A stretch of 54,913 bases of DNA from Bacillota bacterium (GTDB taxonomy: Bacteria; Bacillota; UBA4882; UBA8346), in NCBI GenBank assembly GCA_023415835.1, contig JAEZJK010000062.1:1-54913 (forward strand), in the 5' to 3' direction. Position 1 is the stretch's first letter; every line of letters begins with the position of its first letter. Shown here in pieces: positions 24,595 through 34,071 of this stretch. The translations under genes and the position numbers were made by a program. The notes under the pieces are model-generated. The model had not been told where the DNA came from and ran no database searches. It saw nothing but the letters and a program-made list of their open reading frames with translations.

Positions 24595-26787
24595 TTGAAT
24601 CACGAAGTTGAATCAAAAAAACGAATTGTCTGGCTTTTATTAATCGTCCTGGTTATTATGGGCGGTTTAATTTTGCGTTCATTTTATATTCAGGTATTTA
24701 TGGCTGATCGGTTAAAAAAAGCCGCCGAACGGCAAAGGTTCCGGGCTTTACCGGTTGTGCCCCGCCGAGGCGCGATTTATGATCGGACCGGCCATGAATT
24801 GGCAAGTAGTATTGATGGAGAATGCATTTACGGACATCCGGCCGAAGTGGGGCTGGAAATTACTGATCCGGTTAAAAAAACAGTAACGGATTTAAAAGAC
24901 GCTTCGGCCCGGAAGAGGATTGCAAGGGTTATCGGAGGCGTGTTGGAAATGGATCCGGTCCAGTTTGAACAGGTCCTTTCAAAACGCGCCTCTTTTGTCT
25001 GGATTAAACGGAAAGCTTCTTTTGACGAAGTAGATAAACTCAGGAAAGCTATGAGCTGGCTTGAGGACGGCAAACAAATCGAAATTCATGGGATCGAGGT
25101 TGGTCCGCGGGCCCACCGTTTTTACCCTCAGACGTTTTTGGGATCGCAGATTCTTGGTATTGCCGGAATTGACAACCAAGGTTTGGAAGGCCTGGAAAAG
25201 CAATATGAGCGGTTTTTAGCCGGTGTCCCCGGAAGTGACCAAGCTGAATTTGATACATCCGGCCACTATATCCCTCAAGGGGAAAGGCGATATTTGGCTC
25301 CGGTAGATGGTGATTCATTATATTTAACTATTGACCAGAATATCCAATACATTGTAGAGAGGGAACTAGAAAAAGCAGTCCATGATACCGGTTCGAAACG
25401 GGGAATGGGAATTATGGCTGATCCTCGTACCGGAGAGATTTTAGCCGTCGCGAGTTATCCGAGGTTTGATCCTAACAAGTATCAAAACTATCCCTCAGAA
25501 TACCGGCGTAATCCCCTTTTTACCGACATGTACGAGCCAGGTTCAACCTTTAAAGTCTTTACAGCCGCAGCTGCACTGGAAGAAGGAAAGGTCAGTTTAG
25601 ACTCGCAATTTTTTGATCCCGGTTTTATTGTAGTTGAGGATCGTCGGATAAAATGTTGGAAAGCGGGAGGTCACGGTAGCCAAACCTTCACCGAGGCGGT
25701 TGACAATTCTTGTAACCCAGTTTTTGCAACATTGGCGATGCGTTTAGGTAAAGATACCCTCTACAATTACATTAAAGCCTTTGGTTTTGGAAGAATCGCC
25801 GGGATCGATTTTCCGGGAGAATCTCCAGGCCGCCTGCAACCACTTAATCAAGTCAAAAATGTGGAATTGGCGAACATCGGTTTTGGGCAAGGTGTAGCGG
25901 TGACTCCACTCCAAATGGTTATGGGAGTGGCGTCCATTGCCAATGGCGGTTCATTGCTCCGGCCTTACCTGGTCAAAAAGGCCGTTTCTCCCGGAGGCAA
26001 GGTAACTCTGGAAAATAAGCGGCAAGTGATTCGGGAGGTAATATCCAAAGAAACCGCCCGGACCATGCGAGATTTGATGCGCTCGGTAGTTACGAACGGC
26101 TCCGGGGTTAGGGCTTATTTAGAGGGCTACCGGGTGGCTGGAAAAACTGGCACTGCCCAAAAGGTAGTTCAAGGACGAAAAGGCTATTCCCAATTGATTT
26201 CTTCTTTTATTGGGTTTGCGCCAGCCGATGATCCCCAATTAGTTGGGATGGTTATTTTGGATGAACCAAGTTGCCAGGTAAAATATGGCGGGGTGATAGC
26301 CGCTCCGGTGGCCGGCAGTATCTTTAGGGATTCCCTTCGTTATTTAGGTGTTAAACCGGTATTCGAAACTCAAGATCTCAACAAGCTTAACGAAGAAGAA
26401 GTAATTGTGCCGAATTTGTTGAACCGGCCGATTGCCGAGGCTTTGGCGCTTTTACAAAAAAGCAGGGTTGATTACCGGCTAATCGGCCGAGGTAGTTATG
26501 TTTACGATCAGGTTCCTAAACCAGGCGTTAAGATTAACCGTCAGGCTAAAATCTTGATTTATTTTGACCCGGAAGAAAAATACCAATCAGGCAGAGTTAA
26601 ATTGATTCTCCCAAATCTTCAGGGCTTATCCGCCCTAAAAGTTAAACAACTGTTAAGTGAGTTAGGGCTAAAACTGGAAGCCCAAGGAAGCGGCTTTGCC
26701 GTTGGGCAACAGCCAGAGGCAGGGACTATTGTTGAATCCGGAAGTAACATTAAGGTCCTGTTTAAACCGGAACCGAAAAATCCTTAA
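24595..26787 (+). CDS. Class B penicillin-binding protein (FtsI/SpoVD type) with two PASTA domains
   Basis: 730 residues from TTG 24595, preceded by GGAGGAAAG; the frame is also open seven codons further to TTG 24574. One membrane helix (about 10-30), a PBP dimerisation domain with RRGAIYDRTG, and a transpeptidase domain with S317-T-F-K320, SCN and KTGTAQ. Two C-terminal PASTA repeats begin at VPNLLNRPIAEALAL and LPNLQGLSALKVKQL. The enzyme cross-links septal peptidoglycan. The PASTA tail resembles SpoVD of spore formers as well as vegetative FtsI; only one such gene is in this window, so I leave the symbol open. Confidence 0.9.
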   Translation: MNHEVESKKRIVWLLLIVLVIMGGLILRSFYIQVFMADRLKKAAERQRFRALPVVPRRGAIYDRTGHELASSIDGECIYGHPAEVGLEITDPVKKTVTDLKDASARKRIARVIGGVLEMDPVQFEQVLSKRASFVWIKRKASFDEVDKLRKAMSWLEDGKQIEIHGIEVGPRAHRFYPQTFLGSQILGIAGIDNQGLEGLEKQYERFLAGVPGSDQAEFDTSGHYIPQGERRYLAPVDGDSLYLTIDQNIQYIVERELEKAVHDTGSKRGMGIMADPRTGEILAVASYPRFDPNKYQNYPSEYRRNPLFTDMYEPGSTFKVFTAAAALEEGKVSLDSQFFDPGFIVVEDRRIKCWKAGGHGSQTFTEAVDNSCNPVFATLAMRLGKDTLYNYIKAFGFGRIAGIDFPGESPGRLQPLNQVKNVELANIGFGQGVAVTPLQMVMGVASIANGGSLLRPYLVKKAVSPGGKVTLENKRQVIREVISKETARTMRDLMRSVVTNGSGVRAYLEGYRVAGKTGTAQKVVQGRKGYSQLISSFIGFAPADDPQLVGMVILDEPSCQVKYGGVIAAPVAGSIFRDSLRYLGVKPVFETQDLNKLNEEEVIVPNLLNRPIAEALALLQKSRVDYRLIGRGSYVYDQVPKPGVKINRQAKILIYFDPEEKYQSGRVKLILPNLQGLSALKVKQLLSELGLKLEAQGSGFAVGQQPEAGTIVESGSNIKVLFKPEPKNP

Positions 26788-26911
26788 TCTCCTTATCAGA
26801 GATTAAAATGGAGATTTTAGCATAAACTACCTTCGGGTTTAATTCTTCTAAATAGGTGGCAGGATTGTTTTTTTGAAAAGCGAATAACTGTTACTTAAAG
26901 GGGGCGAGTCG

Positions 26912-28405
26912 GTGAACTTAGCAGAAATACTTCGTAATATTGATCTGGTAAGAATTGAAGGCAACTTGGATTTGGAAATAACCGGAATTAACCAAGACTC
27001 GCGGTTGGTTTCCAAGGGGAATTTGTTTGTTTGTATTAAAGGGACGAAGGTAGACGGGCATCAATACCTGAAACAAGCGGCTGAGCGAGGAGCGATTGCT
27101 GCGGTCGTTGAAGATTGGCCCACAGAGAATTATGGGATGGCTATTATTCAACTCAAAGAAGTTGCTGGATCTCTCAAAGAAATGGCTGGCGCTTTTTTTG
27201 GTTATCCGGATCGCCGCCTGAAGCTAATCGGGATCGTTGGAACCAACGGTAAAACCACCACGACTTATTTGGTAAAAAGCATTTTGGAAGCGTCCGGTTA
27301 TCAAGTGGGGTTAATCGGTACAATTAACAATCTAATCAAAGGCCAGGTAATACCAGCGACTAATACCGTAACCAATACTACACCGGGACTGTTGGAGCTA
27401 CAAAAGTTATTTGCGCAAATGGTTGCGGCAGGTGTTGAATATGTGGTGATGGAAGTCTCTTCCCACTCGATTGATCAGGGTAGGGTATCAGGGCTTAAAT
27501 TTGTGGGGGGGATTTTTACTAATATCACCCAAGACCATCTCGATTATCATAAAACATTTGAAGAATACTTGAGGGTTAAAACCAAATTCTTTAAGAATTT
27601 GCCTTCGGATTCCTGGGCGGCGATTAACATTGATGACCCTCACGCCGAGTCAATTATCGCCCAAGCAAAGTCTAAAATATTGACTTACGGTATTGAAAAA
27701 AGCGCCATGATCCGCGGGGAAGGGATTACAGTTACCCAATCGGGGGCTACTTATACCGCTAATACTCCAGAAGGGCTGATCGATTTAAAACTGAAACTGA
27801 CTGGTTATTTTAATGTCTATAATAGTTTGGGGGTACTATCCGCCGGTTTAGGGCTAGGGCTCGAACCGATGGCAATAAAAAAAGGGCTGGAGTCGGTAAA
27901 CATAGTCCCGGGGCGTTTTCAACTAGTCCCGGAATCGAAAACGTTTGGGGTTATTGTTGATTATGCCCATACCCCAGACGGCCTCGAAAATATTTTAAGG
28001 ACTGCCCGGGGCATTACCTCAAAACGGTTGCTTTTGGTATTCGGTTGCGGCGGGGACCGGGATCGGGCTAAAAGGCCAATTATGGGCGAGATTGCAGCCC
28101 GAATGGCTGATTATACCATTATAACTTCGGATAACCCGCGTTCCGAAGACCCTTTGAAAATCATCAGCGATATTGAAGCAGGGTTTCAAAATGCCACTCC
28201 TACCTCCGCTTATCAAGTGGAAGCGGATCGGGCTACAGCCATCAGGAAAATTATCTCTATGGCGGACGCGGATGACCTGGTAATGATTGCCGGGAAAGGA
28301 CATGAAACTTACCAGGATTTTGGAGGGCACCGTATTCATTTTGATGACCGGGAAGTGGCCCGGGAAGCGCTTAAGGAGAAATTTAATGGCCAACTTCAAG
28401 CTTAG
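26912..28405 (+). CDS. murE: UDP-MurNAc-tripeptide synthetase, meso-DAP adding
   Basis: 497 residues with the three Mur-ligase domains: N-terminal substrate domain with NQDSRLVSKGNLFVCI, central ATPase with GTNGK114TTTT, and the C-terminal domain. D407-N-P-R410 is the motif that selects meso-diaminopimelate, so the wall is predicted to be of the DAP type. GTG start behind GGGGGCGAG. It overlaps murF by 20 nt. Confidence 0.95.
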   Translation: MNLAEILRNIDLVRIEGNLDLEITGINQDSRLVSKGNLFVCIKGTKVDGHQYLKQAAERGAIAAVVEDWPTENYGMAIIQLKEVAGSLKEMAGAFFGYPDRRLKLIGIVGTNGKTTTTYLVKSILEASGYQVGLIGTINNLIKGQVIPATNTVTNTTPGLLELQKLFAQMVAAGVEYVVMEVSSHSIDQGRVSGLKFVGGIFTNITQDHLDYHKTFEEYLRVKTKFFKNLPSDSWAAINIDDPHAESIIAQAKSKILTYGIEKSAMIRGEGITVTQSGATYTANTPEGLIDLKLKLTGYFNVYNSLGVLSAGLGLGLEPMAIKKGLESVNIVPGRFQLVPESKTFGVIVDYAHTPDGLENILRTARGITSKRLLLVFGCGGDRDRAKRPIMGEIAARMADYTIITSDNPRSEDPLKIISDIEAGFQNATPTSAYQVEADRATAIRKIISMADADDLVMIAGKGHETYQDFGGHRIHFDDREVAREALKEKFNGQLQA

Positions 28406-29753
28406 CGAAATCCTTCAGATCGTCGACGGGCAGTTAATTAAGGGAGATACCGAGTTAACCGTCTCCGGAATCAGCACCGACACTCGGAAAATAAAGCAGG
28501 GCGATTTGTTCCTAGCCTTAAAGGGCGAACGTTTTAACGGGCACCAATTTTTGAATGAAGCAGTCAAAGCCGGCGCAAGCGCCCTATTGGTCATGGAAGA
28601 TACTGATTTGGATTGCGGGGCGCCGGTAATTCGAACCGATGATACCCTGGCGGCATTCGGGGCGATTGCCCGGTTCCATCGTAAGCGGTTTAAGGTTCCG
28701 GTAATTGGGATAACCGGTTCTAATGGGAAAACTACTACTAAAGATTTGGTGGCTGCGGTATTATCTCAAAAATATACAGTCGTCAAAACCGAAGCTAACT
28801 TTAATAATGAAATCGGGCTTCCCTTAACGCTGTTGGGAATAGACCAGAAGACCGAGGCAGTTGTGGTGGAAATGGGTATGCGCGGAATTGGCCAAATTCA
28901 CAACTTAGCCACCATTGCCGAACCCGGGATTGGAATAATCACAAATATTGGACAAGCACATCTGGAATTGTTAGGTTCTGAAGCAAACATCGCCAAGGCC
29001 AAAGCGGAGCTAATTGAATCACTTCCTACAGGTGGAATCGCCATCTTGAACGGGGACGATCCTTGGATTCGTCAAATGCCGATTCCGAGCCGAGTCCGGC
29101 CTATCTGGTTTGGCTTAACCCATCCTGAATTGGGTTATCGGGCCGAATTGGATGAAGTAAACGGAGATGGAACCTTATTTCAAGTTTGTGGCGAAGGCGA
29201 AAAACATCAAATTTTCCTACCCCTGCCGGGACGGCTTAATGTTTATAATGCCTTAGCCGCAGTTGTTACCGGTAGAATCTTAGGTTTATCATTCCCTGAA
29301 ATCTGGGATGGCTTATCTGCCCCAGCCATGACCGGACGTAGGCTCAAAGTTTTTAATCATAATCAACTCCGGATTATTGACGATACTTATAATGCCAGTC
29401 CGGCTTCGGTCAAAGCGGCCATTGAGGTGCTCTGTCAAACAGCAGGCCGCGGTAGGAAAATCGCCGTTTTAGCTGATATGCTTGAATTAGGCGAGGCATC
29501 AACCGGTTCCCACTGGGAAATTGGTGAATATGCCGCTAATCTGGGAGTTGATTATTTATTGGCCTATGGCAATTTTGCTGAAAAATATGCGGATGGGTTT
29601 AATAGCATAACTCCGGGAAAAGCGGAATATTTTTCAAATAAGCCTGAGTTGATCCGGATTCTCAAAGATTTGGCGCGTCCCGGCGACTCAATCTTGGTTA
29701 AGGGTTCACGCGGGATGAAGATGGAGGAGGTAGTTGAAGCCTTATCTATATAG
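28386..29753 (+). CDS. murF: UDP-MurNAc-tripeptide--D-Ala-D-Ala ligase
   Basis: 455 residues from ATG 28386, which has AAGGAG 7 bp ahead; the open frame extends further into murE but has no site there. The N-terminal domain carries SGISTDTRKIKQGDLFLAL, the ATPase loop is ITGSNGKTTTKDL, and the C-terminal part has DDTYNASPASVKAAI. It adds the D-Ala-D-Ala dipeptide to complete the UDP-muramyl pentapeptide. No gene lies between it and mraY, but a structured 196-bp spacer does. Confidence 0.95.
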   Translation: MANFKLSEILQIVDGQLIKGDTELTVSGISTDTRKIKQGDLFLALKGERFNGHQFLNEAVKAGASALLVMEDTDLDCGAPVIRTDDTLAAFGAIARFHRKRFKVPVIGITGSNGKTTTKDLVAAVLSQKYTVVKTEANFNNEIGLPLTLLGIDQKTEAVVVEMGMRGIGQIHNLATIAEPGIGIITNIGQAHLELLGSEANIAKAKAELIESLPTGGIAILNGDDPWIRQMPIPSRVRPIWFGLTHPELGYRAELDEVNGDGTLFQVCGEGEKHQIFLPLPGRLNVYNALAAVVTGRILGLSFPEIWDGLSAPAMTGRRLKVFNHNQLRIIDDTYNASPASVKAAIEVLCQTAGRGRKIAVLADMLELGEASTGSHWEIGEYAANLGVDYLLAYGNFAEKYADGFNSITPGKAEYFSNKPELIRILKDLARPGDSILVKGSRGMKMEEVVEALSI

Positions 29754-29757
29754 AATA

Positions 29758-29827
29758 AAGTAAATTTCTTATATAAAATTTGCATTCTTTATTCCGAATG
29801 CAAATAGCAACAAATCGGAATTTACTT
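29758..29827. repeat. Nested inverted repeats downstream of murF
   Basis: The outer arms AAGTAAATT (29758-29766) and AATTTACTT (29819-29827) enclose perfect inner arms ATTTGCATTC (29778-29787) and GAATGCAAAT (29796-29805) around an 8-nt loop. It begins 5 bp after the murF stop. There is no T-tract, so termination is uncertain; mRNA 3'-end protection is possible. Confidence 0.6.
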
Positions 29828-29845
29828 CATCCTATCATAGCTTAA

Positions 29846-29928
29846 ATAAGTTGAATTAAATTCATTAACCTTTCCATCATGTTCGGCTTTAGGGAGATGC
29901 TGTATATAAAAAATTTGATTCAACTTAT
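29846..29928. repeat. Long palindrome upstream of mraY (family member 1)
   Basis: ATAAGTTGAAT (29846-29856) is exactly complementary to ATTCAACTTAT (29918-29928); allowing one wobble pair the stem extends to 17 bp. The right arm is followed by ATAGTGAGGAGG, the mraY binding site. The element before rnhA has the same layout, with compensating base changes in the arms and a related interior, so the two look like copies of one element. Confidence 0.6.
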
Positions 29929-29949
29929 ATAGTGAGGAGGTTGTAGTAT

Positions 29950-30930
29950 ATGACTGAATTAGCCAAACTTTTATTTGCCGCTCTCACCTCTTTCGTGGTT
30001 AGTTTATTACTCGGGCCGTCGATCATCAAAGTTTTGCAACGTTTGAAATTTGGCCAAAGTATTAGGAATGACGGTCCCCAAAGCCATCTCAAAAAAGCGG
30101 GGACCCCTACGATGGGCGGAGTATTAATCTTATTCTCCTTAATAGTGTCTTTAATCGCGGTCCGCGATTTTAGCAGTGAAGTTTTATGGGTACTATTTTT
30201 AACGTTAGGTTTTGGATTTATTGGTTTTATCGATGACCTGATTATTATTGTGGCCAAGCGTTCACTGGGATTAAAAGCCAGGCAAAAACTATTCGCCCAA
30301 TTGGTAATTGCCGGGATCGTTGTTGCCTTTTTGATCAAAAGCAATGTTTCAACCGGGCAAATTATTCCCTTTACTAACCTTAAACTCGCTTTTCCGGAGT
30401 TTGGTTGGGGAAACCCTTTATTCTTCCTGTTTGGCTTGTTTGTATTGGTTGGCGGCTCAAACGCAGTGAACCTTACGGATGGTTTAGATGGTCTAGCAGC
30501 GGGTACTATGGCGATTGCTTCTTTGTTCATGGCCGGGTTGTTATTATTACAAAACCAAACTGATTTGGCAGTTTTTGCGCTGGCCCTGGCTGGAGCTTGT
30601 TTTGGTTTTACTTGGTTTAACGGATCTCCGGCTCAAGTGTTTATGGGCGATACCGGGTCATTAGCGCTAGGGGGAGCCTTGGGCGGTATGGCGCTATTTG
30701 GCCAGTTAACCTTATTTTTACCCATAGTTGGTGGAGTCTTTGTAGCGGAAACGCTCTCCGTTATTATTCAGGTAATTTCTTTTAAAACTACGGGGAAGAG
30801 GGTATTTAGGATGAGCCCATTACACCACCATTTTGAGTTGGGTGGGATGATTGAACCAAAGATTGTGCTCCGCTTTTGGATGGCTGGAGTCGCTTTAGGG
30901 GTTTTGGGGATTTTAGGTTTTTTACTTTAA
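29950..30930 (+). CDS. mraY: Phospho-N-acetylmuramoyl-pentapeptide transferase
   Basis: 326 residues, about ten membrane helices. The diagnostic motifs are GFIDDLIIIV (DD near residue 97), NLTDGLDGLAAG near 175, FMGDTGSLALGG near 230 and SPLHHHFELGG near 290. It makes lipid I on the inner face of the membrane from UDP-MurNAc-pentapeptide and undecaprenyl phosphate. Strong GAGGAGG site. murD, its usual next neighbour, is missing: the following 93 bp lead straight to ftsW. Confidence 0.95.
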   Translation: MTELAKLLFAALTSFVVSLLLGPSIIKVLQRLKFGQSIRNDGPQSHLKKAGTPTMGGVLILFSLIVSLIAVRDFSSEVLWVLFLTLGFGFIGFIDDLIIIVAKRSLGLKARQKLFAQLVIAGIVVAFLIKSNVSTGQIIPFTNLKLAFPEFGWGNPLFFLFGLFVLVGGSNAVNLTDGLDGLAAGTMAIASLFMAGLLLLQNQTDLAVFALALAGACFGFTWFNGSPAQVFMGDTGSLALGGALGGMALFGQLTLFLPIVGGVFVAETLSVIIQVISFKTTGKRVFRMSPLHHHFELGGMIEPKIVLRFWMAGVALGVLGILGFLL

Positions 30931-31023
30931 ATCATCTACTAGGTTTACAACGGCAATCGGACAAAAATTTTTGTTAACAATTGATAACGCTATTGACTGA
31001 TTTTTATTTTCGGAGGCGGCGAA

Positions 31024-32109
31024 TTGAAACGGAATCCTCCTGACCTTTTTCTGTTTATGGTTGTTTTAACCTTAGTCATGATTGGATTGGTCATGGTATC
31101 GAGCGCTGGCGCCCCGGAGGCTTTGAATAAAGGCTGGAGCGTATTCCACTTTGGATTAAAACAACTATTTTTTGCAGCAATTGGTTTGGTTTTAATGTTG
31201 ATCATGATGAAAATCCCTTATCAAAGTTTAAAACGGATCACTATTCCAGTGGCAATAGCGGCGATCTTTTTTTTAATTTTGGTTTTGGTAGTGGCTAAAG
31301 TAACTAAAGGTTCACGGCGTTGGATTGACCTTGGTATTTTTCCTTTTCAACCGTCGGAATTCGCTAAGCTAGCTATGATTATGTTTTTGGCTCATTACTT
31401 TGCAGAAATTAAAAAAGGGATCGCTAATTTCATCATTGGGATAATTATGCCGGGAATTTTTGTGGTATTAATTTGTTTTTTAATATTGTTAGAACCGGAT
31501 TTAGGGACAACAATCGTCATTTTTGGCACTTTTTTAATGATGCTTTTTAGCGGTGGGGCGAAAATTGCGCATCTGGCGCTTTTATCAGGAATCGGGCTTA
31601 TCGTCAGTGTTTTTGAGATAAAAATGAAAGCCTACCGAGCTGAAAGGTTAATCGCTTTTTTGAACCCCTGGCGCGACCCGCAAGGAACAGGTTGGCAGAT
31701 TATCCAGTCCTTATATGCCCTCGGTTCCGGCGGACCATTTGGCCTTGGCTTGGGAATGGGTAGGCAAAAATTTAATTACCTCCCTGAAGCCCATACTGAC
31801 TATATTTTTTCCATTCTCGGGGAAGAATTGGGTTTACTAGGGACAGCGACGGTGATAACCTTATTCTTCTTTTTAGCTTGGCGGGGTTATAAAATTGCTG
31901 TTTCAGCAAAAGATTCTTATGCTAGGATGCTTGCCTCCGGGATCACTTCTTATCTTGTTTTTCAAGCTATTATAAATATCGGCGTGGTTACTTCAAGCCT
32001 CCCTGTAACCGGGGTACCGTTGCCTTTTTTAAGTTATGGGGGTTCTTCGCTGTTGGTCAGTATGTTTAGTATTGGAATCTTACTGAATATTTCCAAAAAC
32101 ACCGAATAA
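31024..32109 (+). CDS. ftsW: SEDS peptidoglycan polymerase FtsW/SpoVE
   Basis: 361 residues with about ten membrane helices. SEDS motifs: GSRRWIDLGIFPFQPSEFAKL near residue 97, LEPDLGTT near 157 and PLPFLSYGGSSLL near the end. It polymerises glycan strands from lipid II together with the class B PBP encoded upstream. TTG start 8 bp after CGGAGGCGG. In spore formers the gene in this position can be ftsW or spoVE, which sequence alone does not separate. A terminator follows at 32165. Confidence 0.92.
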   Translation: MKRNPPDLFLFMVVLTLVMIGLVMVSSAGAPEALNKGWSVFHFGLKQLFFAAIGLVLMLIMMKIPYQSLKRITIPVAIAAIFFLILVLVVAKVTKGSRRWIDLGIFPFQPSEFAKLAMIMFLAHYFAEIKKGIANFIIGIIMPGIFVVLICFLILLEPDLGTTIVIFGTFLMMLFSGGAKIAHLALLSGIGLIVSVFEIKMKAYRAERLIAFLNPWRDPQGTGWQIIQSLYALGSGGPFGLGLGMGRQKFNYLPEAHTDYIFSILGEELGLLGTATVITLFFFLAWRGYKIAVSAKDSYARMLASGITSYLVFQAIINIGVVTSSLPVTGVPLPFLSYGGSSLLVSMFSIGILLNISKNTE

Positions 32110-32164
32110 TAACCGCCCTCTTTTCGTACTCTTCTCGCGGCTAATTGATACATTTTGGGATTGA

Positions 32165-32197
32165 AAGCGGAGGTAAACAATTTGACCTCCGTTTTTT
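32165..32197 (+). terminator. Rho-independent terminator after ftsW
   Basis: CGGAGGT (32168-32174) and ACCTCCG (32185-32191) form the stem, with flanking A/T pairs, followed by TTTTTT. It closes the mraZ-ftsW block. Confidence 0.85.
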
Positions 32198-32608
32198 AAA
32201 GTAGCGATTGGTAACTATTAGTCCAGGACAAGCTGGGTAGATAGTATGCTTTTGTCACATTCTATTAACAATGGGAATATGATGGGTCTGAACTCATTAA
32301 GCCCGGTCAATGCTGGATTGTAACGCTTTGTTATCCCGGCTGGATGCTGTTTGTAGTTTATCCAATTTTAATAGAAAGAAAATCTGGCAGTGGGTCAACA
32401 ATGAGTTTTCGGCCATACCTTATTTGATAAGCTATCAACCTGATTGTCCATCATTTGAACACTGATTTTCTTGGAAGCCGTCAACCCAGGATTTGCAAGC
32501 AAAACAAAGAGAGATATAAGTTGACAAAGGTTATATCCGATGACTGGTTACGGTAAATTAGGACTAATCATTGTTCATTGATAATTAAGGAATTGGGGTG
32601 TCGGTTCA
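32198..32608. other. Intergenic region between ftsW and murA
   Basis: About 410 bp with no open frame of note, where murG, murC, murB and ftsQ often lie. I see no recognisable remnants of these. The sequence just before murA contains TTGTTCATTGATAATTAAGGAATTGGGGTG, with a weak binding site and no clear promoter. Confidence 0.5.
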
Positions 32609-33913
32609 ATGATTGATGCGAAAACATTGGTACAGGCTGGGTCAAGTGTTGTTGAACGGTTAGAAATAATTGGAGGCAAAAAACTTAAGGGAGTTATTAA
32701 TATTAGCGGCGCTAAGAACGCGGTTTTGAAATTGATGGCTGCTTCATTGTTATCCAATTCCCAATGTTTAATCCGGAATGTCCCAAAGATTCGCGATGTT
32801 GATACCATGATTGGTGTATTGAGGAGCCTGGGAGTAGAAATTAATTGGGCCGATGTAAACTCATTATTAATTCGGATTAAAGGTGATTTAAATTATACCG
32901 CTTCTGATGGGCTAGTTCGGCAAATGCGTGCTTCAGCCCAGGTTATGGGTCCACTTTTAACTAAAATCGGCCGTGTAAAACTTTTTCAACCCGGAGGTTG
33001 CGTTATCGGGCAACGTCCGCTAGATCTTCATTTAAAGGGATTCCAAGCTATGGGTGCCGAGGTTTTAGAGGAACACGGCTATATTTTGGTTCAAGCGTAT
33101 CAAAAATTAAGAGGGGCAGAGATTTTACTTGACTTTCCAAGTGTTGGGGCTACAGAAAATATTATGGCTGCCGCAATTTTAGCTGAAGGATCCACAGTTA
33201 TCAAGAATGCTGCCAAAGAACCGGAAATCATCGAAGAACAAAATTTTTATAATCGGCTTGGAGCCCGAATTAGGGGGGCGGGAACGGATACAATTAGAAT
33301 TGAAGGCGTAGCCCAATTGAACAATAGGGATATTGATTATACAGTTATTCCCGATCGGATCGAGGCTGGGACTTTCATGATTGCCGCGGCTAGTACAGGT
33401 GGCGAGGTTGAAATTACCGGCCTAATCCCTGAACATGTTGAGGCTTTAACATCAAAGTTAAAAGAGATCGGTATTGAAGTTGAAGTTAGGGAGGAATCCA
33501 TCCTAATCCGTTCTAAAGGTTATTTTAAAAGCGTCGATGTGACAATCCTGCCATATCCCGGCTTCCCTACCGATCTTCAACCCCAAATCACGGCATTATT
33601 GGCTGTTGCCAATGGAACTAGTGTTATTACTGAGAATGTTTTTGGGAGCCGCTTTCGTTACGTTGATGAATTAATTCGGATGGGAGCCTCAATCCGGGTG
33701 GAAAGTAGAAGCGCAATTGTTAAAGGTAATGCCAGGTTGAGCGGGGCGCCGGTTTACGCGCCGGATTTGCGGGCTGGGGCTTCACTGGTAATTGCAGGTT
33801 TAATAGCAGAAGGAATGACTACCATCGAGGGGGTTCAGTTTTTAGAGCGAGGATACGAGCAACTGGAAATGAAACTCGCAAGCTTGGGGGCTGATATTAA
33901 AAAAGTAAAATAA
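32609..33913 (+). CDS. murA: UDP-N-acetylglucosamine 1-carboxyvinyltransferase
   Basis: 434 residues, a full-length MurA with about 15 extra N-terminal residues before the usual VERLEIIGG opening, so an internal start is possible. K36-N37 in SGAKNAV and C131 in PGGCVIGQRPLDLH (the fosfomycin-sensitive cysteine) are present, as is the LPYPGFPTDLQPQ block. It catalyses the first committed step of peptidoglycan synthesis. Separate transcription unit after the ftsW terminator. Confidence 0.95.
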   Translation: MIDAKTLVQAGSSVVERLEIIGGKKLKGVINISGAKNAVLKLMAASLLSNSQCLIRNVPKIRDVDTMIGVLRSLGVEINWADVNSLLIRIKGDLNYTASDGLVRQMRASAQVMGPLLTKIGRVKLFQPGGCVIGQRPLDLHLKGFQAMGAEVLEEHGYILVQAYQKLRGAEILLDFPSVGATENIMAAAILAEGSTVIKNAAKEPEIIEEQNFYNRLGARIRGAGTDTIRIEGVAQLNNRDIDYTVIPDRIEAGTFMIAAASTGGEVEITGLIPEHVEALTSKLKEIGIEVEVREESILIRSKGYFKSVDVTILPYPGFPTDLQPQITALLAVANGTSVITENVFGSRFRYVDELIRMGASIRVESRSAIVKGNARLSGAPVYAPDLRAGASLVIAGLIAEGMTTIEGVQFLERGYEQLEMKLASLGADIKKVK

Positions 33914-33943
33914 TAAAAGCTAATTAAATTTTTTAATTAATCC

Positions 33944-33972
33944 TTGACTAGATTAGTTTTCTTTGCTACTAT
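33944..33972 (+). promoter_or_regulatory. Sigma-A-type promoter
   Basis: TTGACT (33944-33949) and TACTAT (33967-33972) are separated by exactly 17 bp, with TGC extending the -10. The predicted start is about 95 bp ahead of the secreted unknown gene. Confidence 0.6.
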
Positions 33973-34071
33973 TTTGTATATTTAATGATTAAATGTTAAA
34001 TATGAAACAGGTTATGTTGTAATTAAATCGCCAAGTATTTAACTTAAATACATAATATGCTGAGGTAAAAG

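Noticed and set aside
29925..30530. 201-residue minus-strand reading frame
   Set aside because: Antisense shadow of mraY with low-complexity, lysine/proline-rich translation.
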